Of a stretch of 64,000 bases of DNA, positions 21,291-30,282 are shown in pieces. Each line of letters starts with the position of its first letter. Position 1 is the stretch's first letter. The notes beneath the pieces were generated by a model. The model was not told the origin of the DNA and searched no databases. It worked only from the letters and a program-made list of their open reading frames with translations. The stretch is from an uncultured Prevotella sp. (GTDB taxonomy: Bacteria; Bacteroidota; Bacteroidia; Bacteroidales; Bacteroidaceae): positions 54,294-118,293 of the forward strand of contig OMXE01000008.1 of NCBI GenBank assembly GCA_900314935.1, read 5' to 3'. The position numbers were made by a program, and so were the translations under genes.

Positions 21291-23387
21291 ATGATCAACA
21301 AACAACTATTACATCCGGAAAGCATTGTCGTTATAGGCGGCTCGAATAACATCCATAAACCTGGTGGTGCCATTGTACGGAACATTGTACAAGGAGGCTA
21401 TCGTGGAACATTACGCATCGTCAACCCCAAGGAAGATGAGGTGCAGGGCATCAAGGTGTTTCACGATGTGAAAGAGGTGCCACCTACTGATTTAGCCATC
21501 CTTGTCGTTGCTGCCAGATACTGTCCCGACTACGTGGAGTACCTCGCAGCAGAAAAGAGTGTGCAGGCCTTTATCATCATCTCGGCCGGTTTTGGTGAAG
21601 AGACAAAGGAAGGGGCGGTTTTGGAAGAGCAGATTCTCCACTCATGTGAGAAATACGGTGCCGCCCTGATCGGTCCTAACTGTATCGGACTGATGAACGA
21701 ATGGCATCATAGCGTCTTTACCAAGCCCATCCCTACCCTCAAACGCGAAGGTGTTGACTTTATCAGCGGATCAGGTGCCACAGCGGTGTTTATCTTAGAG
21801 AGTGCCGTGACCAAAGGACTGCCGTTCAATAGTGTATGGAGTATCGGTAACGGAAAGCAGATAGGCATCGAGGATGTGCTACAGTATATGGACGAGCACT
21901 TCGACGAGGAGAACGACTCAAAGGTAAAGCTCCTGTATATAGAGAATGTGGGCAATCCCGACAAACTTTTGTTCCATGCCAGCTCACTGATCCGCAAGGG
22001 CTGTCGCATCGCCGCCATCAAGGCCGGTTCGTCAGAAAGCGGCAGTCGGGCAGCTTCCTCCCACACGGGTGCCATTGCCAGTAGTGACTCTGCCGTAGAG
22101 GCTCTGTTCCGCAAGGCAGGTATCGTTCGATGCTTCTCACGAGAGGAGCTGACAACAGTAGGATGTATCTTCACCTTACCGCCTCTCACAGGTAAGAACT
22201 TCGCTATCGTTACCCATGCCGGTGGACCTGGTGTGATGCTCACTGATGCCTTGTCGAAGGGTGGCATGAACATCCCCAAGCTTGAAGGACCCGCCGCTGA
22301 TGAACTGAAAGCACAACTACTGCCTGGCTCATCGGTTTCCAACCCCATCGACATCCTTGCCACGGGAGCAGGAAAAGAACTTGGCATTGCCATCGATTAC
22401 TGTGAACAACGCTTCGATGAGATCGATGCCATCTTTGTGATTTTTGGTACCCCAGGACTGGTTCAGCTTTATGAGGCATACGATGTGCTTCACCAAAAGA
22501 TCCTTTCTTGCAAGAAACCCATCTTCCCCATCCTTCCCAGCGTACATACGGCTGGACCCGAAGTGGCTGAGTTCCTGAAGAAAGGTCATGTGAACTTCAG
22601 TGATGAGGTGACACTGGCCACGGCTCTCACCCAGATCATGAAGACGCCACCGCCTGCAGCGCCCGAGATAGAGCTCTACGGTGTGGACATCATCAAGATC
22701 AGAGAGATTATTGCCGGTATTCCTAATAACATCGGTCATTCCGACTCTTCAGGATACCTTCCCCCGGAAACCGTGCACCAGCTATTGGAATGCGCAGGTA
22801 TTCCCATGGTACCCGAGAAGGTGAGTGCCGATATGAAAGAACTAACCACCTTCGCCAACAAGGTGGGTTACCCTGTAGTGGCAAAGGTGGTTGGTCCGGT
22901 ACATAAGAGTGATGTGGGCGGTGTTGCCCTGAATATTCGCACCCCTGAGCATCTTGCCCTCGAGTTCGAGCGGATGATGAAGATCGAGGGCGCAACTGGA
23001 GTGATGGTACAGAAGATGCTCAAGGGCACCGAGCTCTTCATCGGAGCGAAATACGAGCAACGTTTCGGTCATGTAGTACTCTGCGGCTTAGGTGGCATCT
23101 TCGTGGAAGTGCTGAAGGATGTGTCGAGCGGTCTTGCTCCACTCTCATACCCCGAGGCTTACTCCATGATCCGTTCGCTCCGTGCCTACAAGATCATCAA
23201 AGGTACACGCGGTCAGCAAGGCATCAACGAGCAGCGCTATGCCGAGATTATCGTACGCCTCTCCACCCTTCTTCGTTTTGCCACGGAAATCAAGGAGATG
23301 GATATCAACCCATTACTGGCAGATGATAAGGATGTGATAGCCGTTGATGCGAGAATCCGGATAGAGAAGAACGTTATCAGTTCCTGA
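21291..23387 (+). CDS. Acetate-CoA ligase (ADP-forming), fused alpha-beta type
   Basis: NDP-forming acyl-CoA synthetase, which interconverts an acyl-CoA plus ADP and phosphate with the free acid plus ATP and CoA. It makes ATP when run toward acetate. 698 residues from ATG 21291; the earlier in-frame codon at 21261 is inside the promoter box. Order: CoA-binding Rossmann domain (HPESIVVIGGSNN near the N-terminus), succinyl-CoA-ligase-like domains with the phosphohistidine site SSHTGAIAS near residue 260, then an ATP-grasp domain (about 480-698) with YPVVAKVVGPVHKSDVGGV and MDINPLLAD. Alpha and beta parts are in one chain, as in many bacteria. The last 11 bp overlap the end of the convergent clpB gene. 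Acyl specificity is not determined by sequence. Confidence 0.9.
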   Translation: MINKQLLHPESIVVIGGSNNIHKPGGAIVRNIVQGGYRGTLRIVNPKEDEVQGIKVFHDVKEVPPTDLAILVVAARYCPDYVEYLAAEKSVQAFIIISAGFGEETKEGAVLEEQILHSCEKYGAALIGPNCIGLMNEWHHSVFTKPIPTLKREGVDFISGSGATAVFILESAVTKGLPFNSVWSIGNGKQIGIEDVLQYMDEHFDEENDSKVKLLYIENVGNPDKLLFHASSLIRKGCRIAAIKAGSSESGSRAASSHTGAIASSDSAVEALFRKAGIVRCFSREELTTVGCIFTLPPLTGKNFAIVTHAGGPGVMLTDALSKGGMNIPKLEGPAADELKAQLLPGSSVSNPIDILATGAGKELGIAIDYCEQRFDEIDAIFVIFGTPGLVQLYEAYDVLHQKILSCKKPIFPILPSVHTAGPEVAEFLKKGHVNFSDEVTLATALTQIMKTPPPAAPEIELYGVDIIKIREIIAGIPNNIGHSDSSGYLPPETVHQLLECAGIPMVPEKVSADMKELTTFANKVGYPVVAKVVGPVHKSDVGGVALNIRTPEHLALEFERMMKIEGATGVMVQKMLKGTELFIGAKYEQRFGHVVLCGLGGIFVEVLKDVSSGLAPLSYPEAYSMIRSLRAYKIIKGTRGQQGINEQRYAEIIVRLSTLLRFATEIKEMDINPLLADDKDVIAVDARIRIEKNVISS

Positions 23388-25989
23388 ATACCAGTCCTTC
23401 GCCGAAGCTATCGATGATGATGGCCTTATCACGGTTCACATCACCAGCCAACAGTTTCTTTGAGAGGTCGTTCAGCACATAATGCTGGATGGCCCTTTTT
23501 ACTGGTCGTGCACCGAACTCCGGATCGTAGCCCACCTCTGTCAGGAAATCAATGGCAGGCTGTGTCCATTCCATCTGGATGTCCTGCTCCTTCAGCATTC
23601 TCTGCACCTGTTTCATCTGCAGCGTCACCACATCGGCAATCTCCTGTTGTGTCAGTGGCAGGAACATGATGGTTTCATCGATACGGTTCAGGAACTCAGG
23701 ACGGATGGTCTGCTTCAGCATTGTCATGAGTTGAGTACGCAAGGATGACAGCTGCGTATCACGATTACTGGTCCCTTCCATCTGTTCAACGGTCTCGCGA
23801 ATCAGCTGACTACCCAGGTTACTGGTCATGATAATTATGGTATTCTTGAAGTTTACCGTACGTCCTTTATTGTCGGTCAGACGACCGTCATCAAGTACTT
23901 GCAGCAGGATATTGAACACATCGGGATGTGCCTTCTCAATCTCGTCGAAGAGTACCACGCTATATGGCTTATGGCGCACGGCTTCCGTGAGCTGACCGCC
24001 CTCGTCATAGCCGATATATCCCGGAGGTGCACCAATCAATCTGCTCACTGTATGCTTCTCCTGATATTCGCTCATATCAATACGTGTCATCATCGACTCG
24101 TCGTTGAACAGGTATTCTGCCAAGGCCTTCGCCAGCTCTGTCTTACCCACACCTGTGGTACCTAAGAAGATGAACGAGGCAATGGGACGTTTCGGATCAT
24201 GCAACCCTGCCCTGCTACGGCGCACGGCATCACTCACAGCCGTGATGGCTTCATCCTGTCCGATAACCCGTTTGTGCAGTTCCTCCTCCAGATGTAGCAG
24301 TTTCTCCTTTTCGCTCTGCATCATCCTTGTTACGGGGATACCAGTCCACCGACTCACCACCTCAGCGATATCATCGGCTGTAACCTCCTCACGTACCATG
24401 CCCATACCGTTCTGGGCCGATGCCAGTTGCTTCTGTATATGTGCGATATCCTCTTCGAGAGCCTGCAACTTGGAGTAGCGGATCTCGGCCACCCGCTCGT
24501 AGTTACCCTCGCGTTCAGCCCTTTCCGCCTCGAAACGCAGCTGCTCCATCTCCTGCTTATCCTGCTGGATCTTGTTCACCAGGTTACGTTCGTTCTCCCA
24601 TCTGGCACGGAAGGCGTTCTCTTTCTCGCGAAGCTCGGCAATCTCCTTATCGAGCTGCCCCAGTTTACTAGAAGAGTTAGAATCGCTGGTATTACTAGTC
24701 TCTCTAGATATGGCAGAGCGTTCAATCTCCAACTGTGCCAACTGACGGGAGATATCATCCAGCTCCTCAGGCACGCTGTCGCGTTCCATACGCAGCTTGG
24801 CAGCAGCCTCATCCATGAGGTCGATGGCCTTATCCGGCAGGAAACGGTCTGATATATAGCGTTCGGAGAGTTTCACTGCAGCGATACAAGCATCATCCTG
24901 AATACGCACCTTATGGTGGTTCTCGTAGCGTTCTTTCAGTCCACGCAGAATACTGATGGCACTGAGTTCATCAGGCTCATCCACCATCACGGTCTGGAAC
25001 CTACGTTCCAACGCCTTATCCTTCTCAAAATATTTCTGGTATTCGTTCAGGGTAGTAGCACCAATGCTTCTCAGTTCACCACGTGCCAAGGCAGGCTTCA
25101 GGATATTGGCTGCATCCATGGCTCCTTCGCCCGCACCTGCTCCAACCAGTGTATGGATCTCATCGATGAACAGGATCACGCGTCCATTACTCTTCGTCAC
25201 CTCGTTGATGACACTCTTCAGACGTTCCTCGAACTCACCTTTATATTTTGCACCGGCCACCAAGGCACCCATATCGAGCGAGAACACCTGCTTGTCCTTC
25301 AGGTTCTCGGGTACGTCACCACGTACGATACGCTGGGCAAGACCTTCCACAATGGCGGTCTTACCTGTACCTGGCTCACCGATTAAGATAGGATTGTTCT
25401 TGGTACGACGGGAGAGAATCTGCAGGATACGTCGAATCTCATCGTCACGACCGATCACGGGGTCGAGCTTTCCTGCTCTGGCCTCCTCCACGAGGTTCTT
25501 CGCATACTTACTCAAACTCTGGAAGTTCTCGTCACCACTCATGCTCTGTACCTTCTGTCCCTGGCGCAGTTCCTGTACAGCTTTCATCACATCGTTGCTG
25601 TTCATGCCCGCATCTTTCAAGATACGACTCGCTGTGGAGTTTACCTCCAAGAGTGCCAACAGGATCGGCTCGATGCTCACAAACTCATCACCCAGTTGCT
25701 TCGAGTGATCCATTGCCTTCATCATCACCTCGTTGGTCTCCCTGCTCAGGTATGGTTCACCTCCCTGTACTCGTGGAAGGTGCTGGATCTCATTATCAAT
25801 CAGTGTACCCACATGAGCAGCATTCACCCCCAGCTTCTGGAAGATGAAGTTCACCACGTCCTTTCCTTTCTCCATTACACCTTTCAGCAGATGTACAGGT
25901 TCAATGACCTGCTGACCGTTCTGCCGCGCCGTGTTCACGGCATTTTGTACCGCTTCCTGCGCTTTGATCGTAAAATTCTCTAATGTCAT
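23377..25989 (-). CDS. clpB: ATP-dependent disaggregase ClpB
   Basis: Hsp100 chaperone that threads aggregated proteins through a hexameric pore together with DnaK. 870 residues. Order: N-terminal Clp-N repeats (about 1-145), NBD1 with Walker [10 protein letters not shown] and [10 protein letters not shown], coiled-coil M-domain (about 410-530), NBD2 with [16 protein letters not shown] and pore loop [10 protein letters not shown], and a C-terminal domain. Odd feature: at the beginning of the M-domain, residues about 427-441 ([15 protein letters not shown]) are encoded by a decayed 9-bp ACTAGT array and lengthen the segment compared with family members as I know them. A strong AAGGAG ribosome site precedes the ATG. 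No CIRCE-like inverted repeat is visible upstream. The 3' end overlaps the convergent acyl-CoA synthetase gene by 11 bp. Confidence 0.95.
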   Translation of the reverse strand: MTLENFTIKAQEAVQNAVNTARQNGQQVIEPVHLLKGVMEKGKDVVNFIFQKLGVNAAHVGTLIDNEIQHLPRVQGGEPYLSRETNEVMMKAMDHSKQLGDEFVSIEPILLALLEVNSTASRILKDAGMNSNDVMKAVQELRQGQKVQSMSGDENFQSLSKYAKNLVEEARAGKLDPVIGRDDEIRRILQILSRRTKNNPILIGEPGTGKTAIVEGLAQRIVRGDVPENLKDKQVFSLDMGALVAGAKYKGEFEERLKSVINEVTKSNGRVILFIDEIHTLVGAGAGEGAMDAANILKPALARGELRSIGATTLNEYQKYFEKDKALERRFQTVMVDEPDELSAISILRGLKERYENHHKVRIQDDACIAAVKLSERYISDRFLPDKAIDLMDEAAAKLRMERDSVPEELDDISRQLAQLEIERSAISRETSNTSDSNSSSKLGQLDKEIAELREKENAFRARWENERNLVNKIQQDKQEMEQLRFEAERAEREGNYERVAEIRYSKLQALEEDIAHIQKQLASAQNGMGMVREEVTADDIAEVVSRWTGIPVTRMMQSEKEKLLHLEEELHKRVIGQDEAITAVSDAVRRSRAGLHDPKRPIASFIFLGTTGVGKTELAKALAEYLFNDESMMTRIDMSEYQEKHTVSRLIGAPPGYIGYDEGGQLTEAVRHKPYSVVLFDEIEKAHPDVFNILLQVLDDGRLTDNKGRTVNFKNTIIIMTSNLGSQLIRETVEQMEGTSNRDTQLSSLRTQLMTMLKQTIRPEFLNRIDETIMFLPLTQQEIADVVTLQMKQVQRMLKEQDIQMEWTQPAIDFLTEVGYDPEFGARPVKRAIQHYVLNDLSKKLLAGDVNRDKAIIIDSFGEGLVFRN
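24665..24712 (-). repeat. Degenerate 9-bp-period array inside clpB
   Basis: Cores at 24668 (CTAG), 24677 (TTAG), 24686 (CTGG), 24695 (CTAG) and 24704 (CTAG), kept exactly 9 bp apart although two have mutated. It is read in the same frame as the arrays in the GH2 and GH94 genes. Confidence 0.8.
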
Positions 25990-26073
25990 GATTAGCTCCT
26001 TTCTTGTTTTGTTCTAACAACCCACCATCAAAACATGTACCGACACATTAAACATGACAAAATGGCACAATAC

Positions 26074-26116
26074 AAAAGTCCGCATACTTCAGAATCTCAG
26101 TCGGAAGTATGCGGAC
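26074..26116 (-). terminator. Terminator of nagB
   Basis: Perfect 13-bp stem GTCCGCATACTTC (26078-26090) / GAAGTATGCGGAC (26104-26116) with a 13-nt loop; on the minus strand it is followed by TTTTG. It lies 25 nt past the nagB stop. Confidence 0.9.
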
Positions 26117-26141
26117 AAATGCTAAGGTGATTGAGGATGGA

Positions 26142-26927
26142 TTACTTACCCTCAATATCCTTGAAGTACTTATAGGTAGCTACCTTCAGCTCATCTGTAG
26201 CAGGCTCATCGCAAACGATGATTCCATGCTGATGCATCTGCAGGGCACTGATGGTCCACTCATGAGAAACGGCACCTTCAACAGCAGCCTTCAAAGCACG
26301 AGCTTTGTGGTGTCCGTTTACCAGGATCATCACCTCGCGGGCATCCATCACGGTACCCACACCAACGGTCAGCGCGCTCTTCGGCACCTTGTTCACATCA
26401 TTGTCGAAGAAACGTGAGTTGGCGATGATGGTATCTGTGGTAAGTGTCTTCTGACGGGTACGGGAGGTCAATGAAGAATACGGCTCGTTGAAAGCGATGT
26501 GTCCGTCAGGACCGATACCGCCGATGAACAGGTCGATACCGCCTGCTTCCTTGATCATCTCCTCGTAGTGAGCGCACTCTGCTACCAGATCCTTGGCATT
26601 GCCATTCAGGATATGAATATGATCCTTGGGGATGTCGATATGGTCGAACAGGTTACGAGCCATGAAAGAGTGATAGCTCTCTGGGTGATCTTCAGCCAAA
26701 CCTACATACTCGTCCATGTTGAACGTGATGACGTTCTTGAAGGACACGCGTCCTTCCTTGTTGGCTTTCACCAGACAAGCATACATACCCTCAGGAGAAG
26801 AACCTGTAGGCAAGCCCAACACAAAAGGTTTCTCAGCTGTCGGCTGGAAGGCATTAATACGCTCAATCACATGCTCTGCCGCCCACTGCGACATCTTCTG
26901 ATAGTCTTTCTCAATAATTAATCTCAT
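26142..26927 (-). CDS. nagB: Glucosamine-6-phosphate deaminase
   Basis: Converts glucosamine 6-phosphate to fructose 6-phosphate and ammonia, feeding amino sugars into glycolysis. 261 residues, the family norm. Phosphate loop [13 protein letters not shown], active-site FNMDEYVGL (catalytic Asp near residue 72), and [13 protein letters not shown] with the Asp-His-Glu group near residues 138-148. The C-terminal part includes [13 protein letters not shown], the allosteric/substrate region. The gene is monocistronic: own promoter (TATTTTTG) and a strong terminator before clpB. No other amino-sugar genes are nearby. Confidence 0.95.
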   Translation of the reverse strand: MRLIIEKDYQKMSQWAAEHVIERINAFQPTAEKPFVLGLPTGSSPEGMYACLVKANKEGRVSFKNVITFNMDEYVGLAEDHPESYHSFMARNLFDHIDIPKDHIHILNGNAKDLVAECAHYEEMIKEAGGIDLFIGGIGPDGHIAFNEPYSSLTSRTRQKTLTTDTIIANSRFFDNDVNKVPKSALTVGVGTVMDAREVMILVNGHHKARALKAAVEGAVSHEWTISALQMHQHGIIVCDEPATDELKVATYKYFKDIEGK

Positions 26928-26960
26928 AAATGTGTTTGTTTAAAGTTGAATTTCTGGCTG

Positions 26961-26968
26961 CAAAAATA
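26961..26968 (-). promoter_or_regulatory. -7 box of nagB
   Basis: Minus strand TATTTTTG, fitting TAnnTTTG, 33 nt before the nagB start. Confidence 0.6.
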
Positions 26969-27031
26969 ATAAAAAAACATGAAAGCATGACTTTCGATGT
27001 GATTTTTCTTCTTACATATTATATTTTTTTG

Positions 27032-27039
27032 TATCTTTG
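27032..27039 (+). promoter_or_regulatory. -7 box of the hflX unit
   Basis: TATCTTTG, exact TAnnTTTG, 22 nt before the hflX ATG. Confidence 0.7.
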
Positions 27040-27061
27040 CAAAATAAACAAATATATTTGA

Positions 27062-28318
27062 ATGAAAGAATTCGTAATATCTGAAGTCAAGGCCGAAACA
27101 GCTGTACTTGTAGGACTGATTACCAAGGAACAGGATGAAGCCAAGACCAAGGAGTACCTTGACGAACTGGAGTTTCTGGCAGATACTGCAGGGGCAGTGA
27201 CTGTGAAGCGGTTCACCCAGAAAGTGGGAGGACCGAACCAGACTACCTATGTGGGTAAGGGAAAGTTGGAAGAGATACGCGACTATATCAAGCAGGAGGA
27301 AGAGAACGACAGGGAAATCGGTATGGTGATCTTCGATGATGAGTTGTCACCTCGACAGATACGCAATATAGAGGGTATGCTGCAAGTGAAGATCCTCGAC
27401 CGCACCTCACTCATCCTTGATATCTTCGCCATGAGGGCGCAGACTGCCAATGCGAAGAACCAAGTGGAGCTGGCACAGTACCGCTATATGCTTCCCCGAC
27501 TGCAACGACTATGGACCCACTTGGAACGTCAGGGTGGCGGTTCCGGCAGTGGTGGCGGTAAGGGTAGCGTAGGATTGCGTGGACCGGGTGAGACCCAGTT
27601 GGAGATGGACCGCCGTATCATTCTACAACGTATTACCTTATTAAAACAACGCTTACAGGATATTGACAAGCAGAAAGCTACACAACGCAAGAATCGCGGA
27701 CGTTTGATTCGTGTGGCACTCGTGGGCTATACAAACGTTGGGAAAAGCACCCTTATGAACCTGCTCTCGAAGAGTGAAGTGTTCGCCGAGAACAAACTCT
27801 TTGCCACTCTCGATACAACTGTTAGGAAAGTAGTGGTTGAGAACCTGCCCTTCCTGTTGGCCGACACGGTAGGATTCATCCGTAAACTCCCTACCGATCT
27901 TGTTGATTCATTCAAGTCAACCCTTGATGAGGTGCGCGAAGCCGACTTGCTGCTTCATGTTGTGGATATCTCACACCCGGATTTTGAGGAACAGATCAAA
28001 GTAGTGGAGAAAACACTGCAGGAACTTGGGGCTGCCGATAAGCCTTCGATGATTGTCTTCAATAAGATTGATGCTTATTCATGGGTGGAGAAGGAACCCG
28101 ATGATTTGACTCCGCCCACCAAGGAGAACATAACTCTGGATGAATTGCGCAAGACCTGGATGGCAAAGCTTAACGATGCATGTATCTTCATTTCAGCTAA
28201 GGAGAAGACGAATATCGAGGAACTGCGCGACCGTCTGTACAAAAAGGTAAAAGAGCTACATGTACAGAAATACCCCTACAACGATTTCCTATATGATACG
28301 GAGGAAGAGCAAGATTAG
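27062..28318 (+). CDS. hflX: Ribosome-associated GTPase HflX
   Basis: GTPase that binds the 50S E-site region and splits stalled 70S ribosomes under stress. 418 residues. N-terminal HflX domain (about 1-190) with the glycine-rich linker GGSGSGGGKGSVGLRGPGE; G domain from about 215 with GYTNVGKSTL, DTVGFIRKLP and NKID; short C-terminal extension. The GPGETQLEMDRR signature is diagnostic. First gene of a plus-strand run reaching the terminator at 35833; whether the whole run is one transcript is inferred. Confidence 0.95.
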   Translation: MKEFVISEVKAETAVLVGLITKEQDEAKTKEYLDELEFLADTAGAVTVKRFTQKVGGPNQTTYVGKGKLEEIRDYIKQEEENDREIGMVIFDDELSPRQIRNIEGMLQVKILDRTSLILDIFAMRAQTANAKNQVELAQYRYMLPRLQRLWTHLERQGGGSGSGGGKGSVGLRGPGETQLEMDRRIILQRITLLKQRLQDIDKQKATQRKNRGRLIRVALVGYTNVGKSTLMNLLSKSEVFAENKLFATLDTTVRKVVVENLPFLLADTVGFIRKLPTDLVDSFKSTLDEVREADLLLHVVDISHPDFEEQIKVVEKTLQELGAADKPSMIVFNKIDAYSWVEKEPDDLTPPTKENITLDELRKTWMAKLNDACIFISAKEKTNIEELRDRLYKKVKELHVQKYPYNDFLYDTEEEQD

Positions 28319-28320
28319 TA

Positions 28321-28347
28321 TTAACAAGTAAACTATTTCTACTAGTA
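28321..28347 (+). repeat. Decayed ACTAGT-type repeat before the DUF4954 gene
   Basis: One intact CTAG core (28342) with CTAT (28333) and CAAG (28325) at 9 and 8 bp spacing. Weak alone; listed because the same kind of element recurs in the window. Confidence 0.35.
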
Positions 28348-28388
28348 ACAAAAGAGAAAAGAAAACAACAACAAACATCAATAAGAAT

Positions 28389-30239
28389 ATGGATTATAGA
28401 TTATTAAACGAAGAAGAGATTGTCATCCTGGAGAATAACGGATGTACAGCAGAGGACTGGACCGCCATCAACGTGGCAGAAGATTTCCAACCGAATTACA
28501 TTAAAGATACCAGTTTTTATGGTGAAGTAAACCTTGGTGTGTTTGAGAAGAACATGGAGGTGACCAAGGGCTTCGTAAAACATACAGGTATTACACGCTC
28601 CACTTTACGAAATGTTACCGTCGGTGACAACTGTCTTATCGAGAACGTGGCAGGATATATCAATAACTATACTATCGGTGATGACTGCTTTATCTCGAAT
28701 GTGAGCATCATCGAGACTACCGAAGGAGCAACCTACGGAGAAGGAAACCTGATCTCCGTGCTGAACGAGGCCGGTGACGGTAATGCCATCCTCTTCGGAA
28801 ACCTGAACAGTCAGTTCGCAGCCTTCATGGTGAAGCACTTTACAGATAAGAATATCTTGGCAGAGATTCGCCGACTGATCAATGAGGATATTGAAAGAAA
28901 CATGCCGGAACGCGGCATTATCGGTAATAATGTGAAGATCATCGGCACGAAGGAGATTACCAATACTGTCATCAACGATAACTGCGAGATTAATGGTGCC
29001 TCGCGCATCAGCGACTGCTCTATCCTGAACGGTCCTAGTGACTCAGTATATATCGGTACGGGCGTGATCTGTGAGAACTCTATCATCTGTAACGGCTCGT
29101 CGATTATCAATAGCGTGAAGATGCAGGATTGCTTCGTAGGTGAGGCTTGTCATATCGCCAACGGATTCACCGCCTCGCAGAGCGTGTTCTTCGCCAACAG
29201 CTATATGTCGAACGGTGAGGCTTGTGCCGCCTTCTGCGGTCCGTTCTCTGCTTCGCATCATAAATCCAGTCTGCTCATTGGTGGACAGTTCTCATTCTAC
29301 AATGCAGGCTCGAACACGAACTTCTCGAACCACGCCTATAAGATGGGACCCATCCACTATGGTACCTTGGAGCGCGGAACAAAGACAGCCAGTGGCTCCT
29401 ACGTGCTGATGCCAGCCAAGATCGGTGCCTTCTCGGTGTGTATGGGTAAGCTGATGCACCACCCCGACACCCGTGATGTGCCGTTCTCTTACCTCATCTC
29501 TTATAACGATGATATGTACCTGGTGCCCGGAAGGAACATCACTACCGTTGGTCTCTACCGCGATATCAAGAAATGGCCTAAGCGTGACATGCGTCAGCAA
29601 GGCTGTCAGAAGAGTATTGTGAACTTCGACTGGCTCTCGCCCTTTACCGTAGGAGAGATCCTCAGGGGTAAGAAGATTCTGGAAAACCTGCGTGCGGCAT
29701 CAGGCGATCTGCAGTCGCAGTACAACTACCACGACTATGTCATCAATGCTTCCTCTTTGAAGAAAGGTATCAAATATTACGATATCGCCCTCAGACTGTA
29801 TATGGGTGCCGTACTGAAACGTGCCAAGAAACACGACTACTTCAGGAAGCCTACCACCAATATCGGTAAGGGGAACTGGATCGACCTGTCAGGACTGCTC
29901 CTGCCGGAGAGCGAAGAAGTCAGACTCATTGAAGACATCAAGAATGGTACGCTGGAAACGATACAGGCAGTCATCGACCGCTTCGAAGAAATCAACGACC
30001 ACTACCGTGAGTATCAGTGGACATGGACGTATGATATGATACTCAACTACTATGGTCTTGACGAGATTACCGAAGAAGATGCCGAGCGGATTCGTGAGGA
30101 CTATATCACAGCTCGACGCATATGGATTGGCGAGATCCGCAAGGATGCCGAGAAAGAATATGCCATGGGCGACGTGGAGGATGATGTGTTCAGTGACTTC
30201 ATCGACAAGCTCGACCATGAGATTGATTACGAGAATTAG
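28389..30239 (+). CDS. DUF4954 family protein, beta-helix of hexapeptide type
   Basis: 616-residue cytoplasmic protein without signal peptide or membrane segment. From about residue 70 to 290 it shows imperfect hexapeptide repeats (TVGDNCLIENVAGYINNYTI and later SVYIGTGVICENSIICNGSS) that predict a left-handed parallel beta-helix like those of sugar nucleotidyl/acyltransferases. This matches the Bacteroidota/Spirochaete DUF4954 family. The C-terminal third is alpha-helical and charged. Function is unknown; a sugar-metabolic role is only suggested by the fold. It lies between hflX and the M16 peptidase gene. Confidence 0.8.
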   Translation: MDYRLLNEEEIVILENNGCTAEDWTAINVAEDFQPNYIKDTSFYGEVNLGVFEKNMEVTKGFVKHTGITRSTLRNVTVGDNCLIENVAGYINNYTIGDDCFISNVSIIETTEGATYGEGNLISVLNEAGDGNAILFGNLNSQFAAFMVKHFTDKNILAEIRRLINEDIERNMPERGIIGNNVKIIGTKEITNTVINDNCEINGASRISDCSILNGPSDSVYIGTGVICENSIICNGSSIINSVKMQDCFVGEACHIANGFTASQSVFFANSYMSNGEACAAFCGPFSASHHKSSLLIGGQFSFYNAGSNTNFSNHAYKMGPIHYGTLERGTKTASGSYVLMPAKIGAFSVCMGKLMHHPDTRDVPFSYLISYNDDMYLVPGRNITTVGLYRDIKKWPKRDMRQQGCQKSIVNFDWLSPFTVGEILRGKKILENLRAASGDLQSQYNYHDYVINASSLKKGIKYYDIALRLYMGAVLKRAKKHDYFRKPTTNIGKGNWIDLSGLLLPESEEVRLIEDIKNGTLETIQAVIDRFEEINDHYREYQWTWTYDMILNYYGLDEITEEDAERIREDYITARRIWIGEIRKDAEKEYAMGDVEDDVFSDFIDKLDHEIDYEN

Positions 30240-30282
30240 TTAATCTGTATAGTCGTATATAACGATCTCAACAACAAACAAT

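Noticed and set aside
24956-25708. 250-codon plus-strand open frame
   Set aside because: Antisense to clpB NBD1; low-complexity translation without family signal.
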